Assembly: GCF_001293775.1 (NCBI RefSeq)
Contig: NZ_LGLN01000056.1
Span: 1 to 49,544, forward strand
Origin: Pseudomonas syringae pv. cilantro
GTDB lineage: Bacteria > Pseudomonadota > Gammaproteobacteria > Pseudomonadales > Pseudomonadaceae
Length of the DNA stretch: 49,544 nucleotides
Reading direction: 5' to 3'
The notes beneath the pieces were generated by a model that worked only from the letters and a program-made list of their open reading frames with translations, ran no database searches and was not told where the DNA came from. The translations under genes and the position numbers were made by a program. Positions 45,736 through 49,544 of this stretch are shown here, in pieces; position 1 is the stretch's first letter, and every line of letters starts with the position of its first letter.

Positions 45736-46860
45736 ATGCCCCTTGATCTCCAGACGCAGCCGCACCCGCTACTGAGCCTCAACGAACGCAAGCTGCTGGA
45801 TATCCTTCGGCGGCGCGGCGCGATCACGCGCGCCACCGTCTCCACCGAAATGGATCTGGCCCAGCAGTCGGTTCATCGGCTGATCGAAGAGCTGATCAGT
45901 CGCGGGCTGCTGCGCAGCGGCGAGCGCGTGAAGAACGGCCGTGGTCAGCCCAGCCCGCGTATCGAACTGGTCAACGAGGCCGTGTATGCCATCGGCGTGT
46001 CGATCAACACCGACTCGGCAGTGGTGTGCATTGCCGATCTGGGCTGCAACGTGCTGGAACAGATCACCCTGCGCACGCCACCGTTGAGCCGCAACAGCAC
46101 GCTGGATTCGCTGGAGAACGCCATCGAACAGATGCTGCAACGCAATGGCATCGATGCAGACCGGGTCATCGGGATCGGCTTCGCCATTGCCGGTTTTTTC
46201 CTGCAGAACCGCCAGATCAACGCGCCCGAGCCGCTGCGTGACTGGTCGCTGATGGACTTGCAGCCGGTCCTCGAAGAACGCTTCGGCCTGCCGGTCTGGC
46301 TGGAAAACAACGCCACCACCGCAGCCATCGGCGAAAGCCTGGTAGGCGTCGGCGCCTGGGCCAGCAACTTCATCTACCTGTCATTCAACTTCGGGTTCGG
46401 CGCAGGCGTGGTCATCAACGGCAAACCGTACTTCGGCAGCCACGGTAACGCGGGCGAGATCACCCTGTTTAACGACGAAGAATCGATAAATCGTCCGGCC
46501 ATGCGTTTTTTGCTGGATGAATTGCACAAGAACGGCGTACAGGTGGATTCAATCGAAGACCTGCGCGCGCGCTTCGACCCCGACTGGCCCGGCGTAGACA
46601 CCTGGCTGAAACGCGTCCAGCCAACGCTTGACCGATTGGTCAATGCGCTGGCCGGGCTGTTCGACCCACAGGCCGTGGTGTTCGGCGGTCAGATGCCACC
46701 CGAACTGGGCAGACGCCTGATCGCCGCGACGACCTTCTGGGGCACTCATCGCTACAACTCACCACCGCCGCGTCCTCAGTTATTACTGAGTGAGACGAAT
46801 GGGAATGCGGCGGCGATTGGTGCCGCGCTGGTGCCGTTGAAGGAGCGGTTTTTTGTTTGA
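45736..46860 (+). CDS. ROK-family transcriptional regulator
   Basis: Repressor of the NagC/Mlc/XylR type, 374 residues. A winged helix-turn-helix lies at about 14-72 (RRGAITRATVSTEMDLAQQSVHRL, split at ATVSTEM). The sugar-kinase-like ROK domain covers about 83-374, with LENNATTAAIGE at 189-200 and GSHGNAGEI at 234-242. Two ROK features are altered: the catalytic aspartate of the kinase motif is N192, and the zinc site (the histidine after GEI and the CXCGXXGC cluster) is missing, so kinase activity is unlikely. It is divergent from the Ugp-like operon and is the likely regulator, with a sugar or polyol phosphate as candidate inducer. Confidence 0.87.
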   Translation: MPLDLQTQPHPLLSLNERKLLDILRRRGAITRATVSTEMDLAQQSVHRLIEELISRGLLRSGERVKNGRGQPSPRIELVNEAVYAIGVSINTDSAVVCIADLGCNVLEQITLRTPPLSRNSTLDSLENAIEQMLQRNGIDADRVIGIGFAIAGFFLQNRQINAPEPLRDWSLMDLQPVLEERFGLPVWLENNATTAAIGESLVGVGAWASNFIYLSFNFGFGAGVVINGKPYFGSHGNAGEITLFNDEESINRPAMRFLLDELHKNGVQVDSIEDLRARFDPDWPGVDTWLKRVQPTLDRLVNALAGLFDPQAVVFGGQMPPELGRRLIAATTFWGTHRYNSPPPRPQLLLSETNGNAAAIGAALVPLKERFFV

Positions 46861-47221
46861 TGTTTTGTTTTGCGCGTGGTTAATAGTGTCTAGCTGCTTC
46901 CGGTCAGGGGCTGTGGGTCATGCCCCTTCACATACCCGGCTGCATTACTCACGAAGCATAAGGCCCTTAAGTCCGGTGTCGAGAAGCAGTGCTGACTAGT
47001 GATCTACATTTGACTTCATGAAGATCCTTTTCCAAAACAAGGCTACCGGCCCGACCTTCATAATCCAAGGAATGTCGGAATCGATGTGCTGAAGTTAGCT
47101 CTGCGCACGCGGATCCATTGTTACAGTCCGTCGGGCAAGCTGAATATTTTGTTACATGTGATGGCGTTTCGCATGCATGCAGGTCATCATTTCAAAATAT
47201 AGCCGCCCGAATGGACTCAAA
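46861..47221. other. Gene-free interval at the core/accessory boundary
   Basis: There is no reading frame with coding character before hxsD. I see a short inverted repeat AGGGGC/GCCCCT (46906-46911 with 46922-46927) without a T run, and a direct repeat TTGTTACA (47118-47125 and 47149-47156) spaced 31 bp. Base composition becomes visibly more AT-rich toward hxsD. No tRNA or recombination site was recognised. Confidence 0.6.
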
Positions 47222-47524
47222 ATGAGCTGGGATTTATTTATCACGTTGAACTGCGGCGCCTACTCGCTAAGCGTCGCCCAGCGCGTCGCCTATGCCCTTG
47301 CCTCATCTCTGTGTATCAGCGTTCAGCATTCAGAAGCTGATATGACTCTGTATATCGTTCCGACTGTATTAGCCGGTCATGATACGGCGCTGAGTGCTGA
47401 AGCTGCTCGTGAGCTTGTTTTACGCCACCTGACCGACTTTGCATTGCGTGAGGAGATTCAGCGCGAGACCTCAGGGCTACGGGAGATCATTGCCAGTGCT
47501 GCGCTTCGCGGGACTGGCATCTGA
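47222..47524 (+). CDS. hxsD: His-Xaa-Ser system protein HxsD
   Basis: Small companion protein of the His-Xaa-Ser radical-SAM system, 100 residues from ATG 47222 (MSWDLFITLNCGAYSLSV). A longer frame begins at ATG 47177, adding 15 residues. The family pattern is the N-terminal YSL-VAQRVAYALA region, a short beta segment, and the C-terminal run LTDFALREEIQRETSGLREII. The molecular role is not established; it may be a peptide-binding partner. It ends 2 bases before hxsB, so the two are one transcript. Confidence 0.82.
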   Translation: MSWDLFITLNCGAYSLSVAQRVAYALASSLCISVQHSEADMTLYIVPTVLAGHDTALSAEAARELVLRHLTDFALREEIQRETSGLREIIASAALRGTGI

Positions 47525-47526
47525 TC

Positions 47527-49017
47527 ATGCGAGCTCAATTGATAGCAAAAGACGTTGCCTACCGCCTCCTGCCCTTTCGCTTCATGCGCATGGTGGATGG
47601 GAGTGATCTGAATATTTTGCTCACCGCCGAAACCGGTGAATACCTGTTTGTTTCGGAGTCCAACCTGCATGCTCTTGTGCGCAAGCAGTTGAATGAAAAG
47701 TCAGCGCTTTACAAAGACTTATTGGCTCGGCATTTTATTTACGAGCCCGCTGGCCACAACCCAGTCCCCGAGATTGCAGCTCAATATCGAAGCCGTAAAA
47801 GCTTCATTTTTGATGGGCCCGCGCTGCACATCTTCGTCGTTACTCTTCGATGTAATCACACCTGCCAGTACTGCCAGGTCTCTCGTGCTCCATTGAGTGG
47901 TTCGGGCCACGACCTGTCTGCCGAAGACGCGTACCACGCTATTGATCGCGTATTTGAGTCACCTTCACCGACGTTGACGATTGAATTTCAGGGAGGAGAA
48001 CCTCTACTCGCTTTTGATCGCATCCAGCATATTGTCGAGTCCATCGTGCAACGAAACGAGTCGGAAAATCGAAGCATCCAGTTCGTCATTACAACCACGC
48101 TGCATCATCTGACCGAAGAAATTCTGAATTTTGCTCAAGAGCATCAAATCCAGTTTTCGACTTCGTTGGATGGACCAGCTTTTCTTCACAACTCGAACCG
48201 GCCGTCGCCAGGAAAAAACTCGTATGAGCGAACTGTTGAGGGGATACAGAGGGCTCGTGCAAAGCTTGGCCATGACGCGGTATCGGCACTTACAACCCTC
48301 ACTGTAAAAAGCCTTCAGCATCCTTTCGAGATAATCGATGAGTATGTTGCCCAAGGTTTCAAAAGCATTTCGCTGCGCCCGTTAAGCCCATATGGTTTCG
48401 CTAAAACCTCCGCAAAACGGCTCGACTACACCATGGGTGAATTCATCGCCTTCTACAAGAAAGCGATGGCCTACCTTATTTCACTTAATGCCGATGGCAC
48501 CTTTCTCGCTGAAGGGTATATGTCGCTCCTGCTCTCAAGTGTGCTCACCCCCTTCGGGTCAGGCTATGTCGATCTTAGGTCACCATTGGGGGCTGGCCTG
48601 GGGACCCTCGTCTACAACTACGATGGTGACGTGTACCCCTCCGACGAGTCTCGAATGCTTCTTGAAATGGGCGAAAGCGGTTTGAGATTGGGCAGCGTAA
48701 GGCAGCCATTAGGTGAATTACTCCGTTCACCGGTCATTGATCTGCTGATTAACGCCGGAATCGCAGAGACACTTCCAGGATGTTCCGATTGTGCACTGGT
48801 CCCGTACTGCGGCGCAGACCCTATTGAGCAGTATGCAAGGCAGGGCGACCCAATCGGACATCGTAGTTTCAGCTCCTTTTGCGAAAAAAACACAGCGTTG
48901 CTGATTTATCTGTTTGATCAACTAAAAAATGGTAATGACAAAACTCAGAAGGTAATGATGTCTTGGCTCTCACGACGATCAGTAGCGGGCTTGCCCTCTG
49001 CTGGATATAGAGTGTAA
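47527..49017 (+). CDS. hxsB: His-Xaa-Ser system radical SAM maturase HxsB
   Basis: Radical SAM enzyme presumed to modify a peptide, 496 residues. The [4Fe-4S] SAM-binding motif CxxxCxxC is C109-C113-C116 (LRCNHTCQYC), followed by the GGEP-like motif QGGEPLL at about 154. A SPASM-like C-terminal cluster has C419, C422 and C428 (GCSDCALVPYC) and a later FCEKN cysteine, so extra iron-sulfur clusters are likely. HxsB and HxsC are the paired maturases of a system whose substrate HxsA carries His-Xaa-Ser repeats; the chemistry is unknown. It lies 2 bases before hxsC. Codon use is more AT-rich than in the ribosomal genes. Confidence 0.88.
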   Translation: MRAQLIAKDVAYRLLPFRFMRMVDGSDLNILLTAETGEYLFVSESNLHALVRKQLNEKSALYKDLLARHFIYEPAGHNPVPEIAAQYRSRKSFIFDGPALHIFVVTLRCNHTCQYCQVSRAPLSGSGHDLSAEDAYHAIDRVFESPSPTLTIEFQGGEPLLAFDRIQHIVESIVQRNESENRSIQFVITTTLHHLTEEILNFAQEHQIQFSTSLDGPAFLHNSNRPSPGKNSYERTVEGIQRARAKLGHDAVSALTTLTVKSLQHPFEIIDEYVAQGFKSISLRPLSPYGFAKTSAKRLDYTMGEFIAFYKKAMAYLISLNADGTFLAEGYMSLLLSSVLTPFGSGYVDLRSPLGAGLGTLVYNYDGDVYPSDESRMLLEMGESGLRLGSVRQPLGELLRSPVIDLLINAGIAETLPGCSDCALVPYCGADPIEQYARQGDPIGHRSFSSFCEKNTALLIYLFDQLKNGNDKTQKVMMSWLSRRSVAGLPSAGYRV

Positions 49018-49019
49018 TC

Positions 49020-49463
49020 ATGCTCCGCAGGGATACCCAATTTGAACTCCGCAACGTCACTGTGCCAAAGCTGCTGAAGGTTATCACCCCTGAAGAACTG
49101 ATTGAAAAAGGCACTGCCGCTTGTGCGGGAAGAGTCGATTTCGATGATTTGATTCTGTGGATGGTGGACGCCCCTCAAACCCACCATGAGAAGCTTCTAA
49201 CGCTGCCTGTCGGGGGGTTTCTATTTCGCAACGAGCCGCTAAGAGAAGCGTGCCCAGGTGCCATTGCCCTATATTGTCCAAAGGACCCGGAGGTTGTTCG
49301 CCCAGGCGATGTGATTGCAGTTAGCCCAGATACCAATGTGGTACGCGTCCTTTATCGCCGGGGCGCCAACAGCAACCTGCTATTCATCACAGATCGGTGC
49401 AATAGCCTATGTCTAATGTGCTCTCAACCCCCTAAAGATGTCGATGACCGCTGGCATATTGAA
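49020..49463 (+). pseudogene. hxsC: His-Xaa-Ser system radical SAM maturase HxsC, 5' part, interrupted
   Basis: The N-terminal 148 residues of HxsC, starting at ATG 49020, 2 bases after hxsB. The radical-SAM motif is C127-C131-C134 (DRCNSLCLMCSQPPKD). Family similarity stops after DDRWHIE at about residue 148, where the helix leading to the GGEP motif should follow. From 49464 the sequence is a palindrome and unrelated DNA, and the frame ends at the TGA 49524-49526. The downstream two thirds of the enzyme are missing from the window. Without them it should be inactive, unless the rest resumes elsewhere. Confidence 0.8.
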
Positions 49464-49492
49464 TGTATAGGAATTTCAATAATTCCTATACA
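49464..49492. repeat. 12-bp perfect inverted repeat at the hxsC break point
   Basis: TGTATAGGAATT (49464-49475) and its exact complement (49481-49492) flank the 5-base loop TCAAT. It begins exactly where HxsC similarity ends. Hairpins near one end of an insertion are typical of IS200/IS605-type and some other elements, but the family was not recognised. Confidence 0.85.
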
Positions 49493-49544
49493 GGGTAATC
49501 CTCCTAAAAAGGCACCCTCTGCGTGATGCCAACGTGGCGTCGAT
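49464..49544. mobile_element. Left end of a probable inserted element
   Basis: DNA from about 49464 to the window end is not hxsC and begins with the inverted repeat. On the - strand one frame stays open from the window edge to a stop at 49478-49476, inside the hairpin loop, consistent with a transposase gene ending near the element's edge. This stretch of 22 codons is too short to prove it. No terminal repeats or target duplication can be judged because the other end is outside. Confidence 0.5.

Noticed and set aside
46906..46927. Terminator after the ROK gene
   Set aside because: The stem is only 6 bp with a 10-base loop, and no T run follows.

Overview
The window is a stretch of chromosome from a fluorescent pseudomonad, most likely a member of the Pseudomonas syringae group. 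This is inferred from gene order and protein sequences and was not checked by search. It opens with the 3' end of a 5S rRNA and continues into a nearly complete translation and transcription supercluster. Four hallmarks of Pseudomonas are present: birA-coaX-SPOR next to an rrn operon, the tRNA Tyr-Gly-Thr-Trp set before secE, the uvrA/MFS/ssb block after rplQ, and a bacterioferritin-type gene beside rplQ.

Region 1 (1-3000): 5S rRNA end and terminator, birA, coaX, a small SPOR-domain protein, then tRNA-Tyr, -Gly, -Thr and -Trp. The second tuf copy that sits between tRNA-Thr and tRNA-Trp in P. aeruginosa is missing. Region 2 (3000-33300): secE-nusG, rplKAJL-rpoBC, rpsLG-fusA-tuf, the S10 operon, the spc operon through secY-rpmJ, and the alpha operon rpsM-K-D-rpoA-rplQ. 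All genes are intact and on the + strand. Readable promoters lie before the tRNA array, trpT-secE, rpsL, rpsJ and rpsM. There are attenuator or leader structures before rplK, rplJ and rpoB.

Region 3 (33300-39100): a ferritin gene annotated as bfr in relatives but lacking the haem-ligand methionine, uvrA on the - strand, a YajR-like MFS exporter and ssb. Region 4 (39100-46860): a possible small-RNA unit, an unrecognised 99-residue protein, and a compact five-gene - strand operon (UgpB-A-E-C-type ABC importer, glycerophosphodiesterase, inositol-monophosphatase-family enzyme). It is divergent from a ROK-family regulator. The two enzymes together suggest uptake and breakdown of a glycerophosphodiester, possibly glycerophosphoinositol.

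Region 5 (46860-49544): an accessory island with hxsD-hxsB-hxsC of the poorly understood His-Xaa-Ser radical-SAM system. hxsC is broken right after its CxxxCxxC motif, where a 12-bp inverted repeat begins and unrelated DNA follows, probably an inserted mobile element. No substrate gene hxsA is visible. This is the most interesting part of the window.
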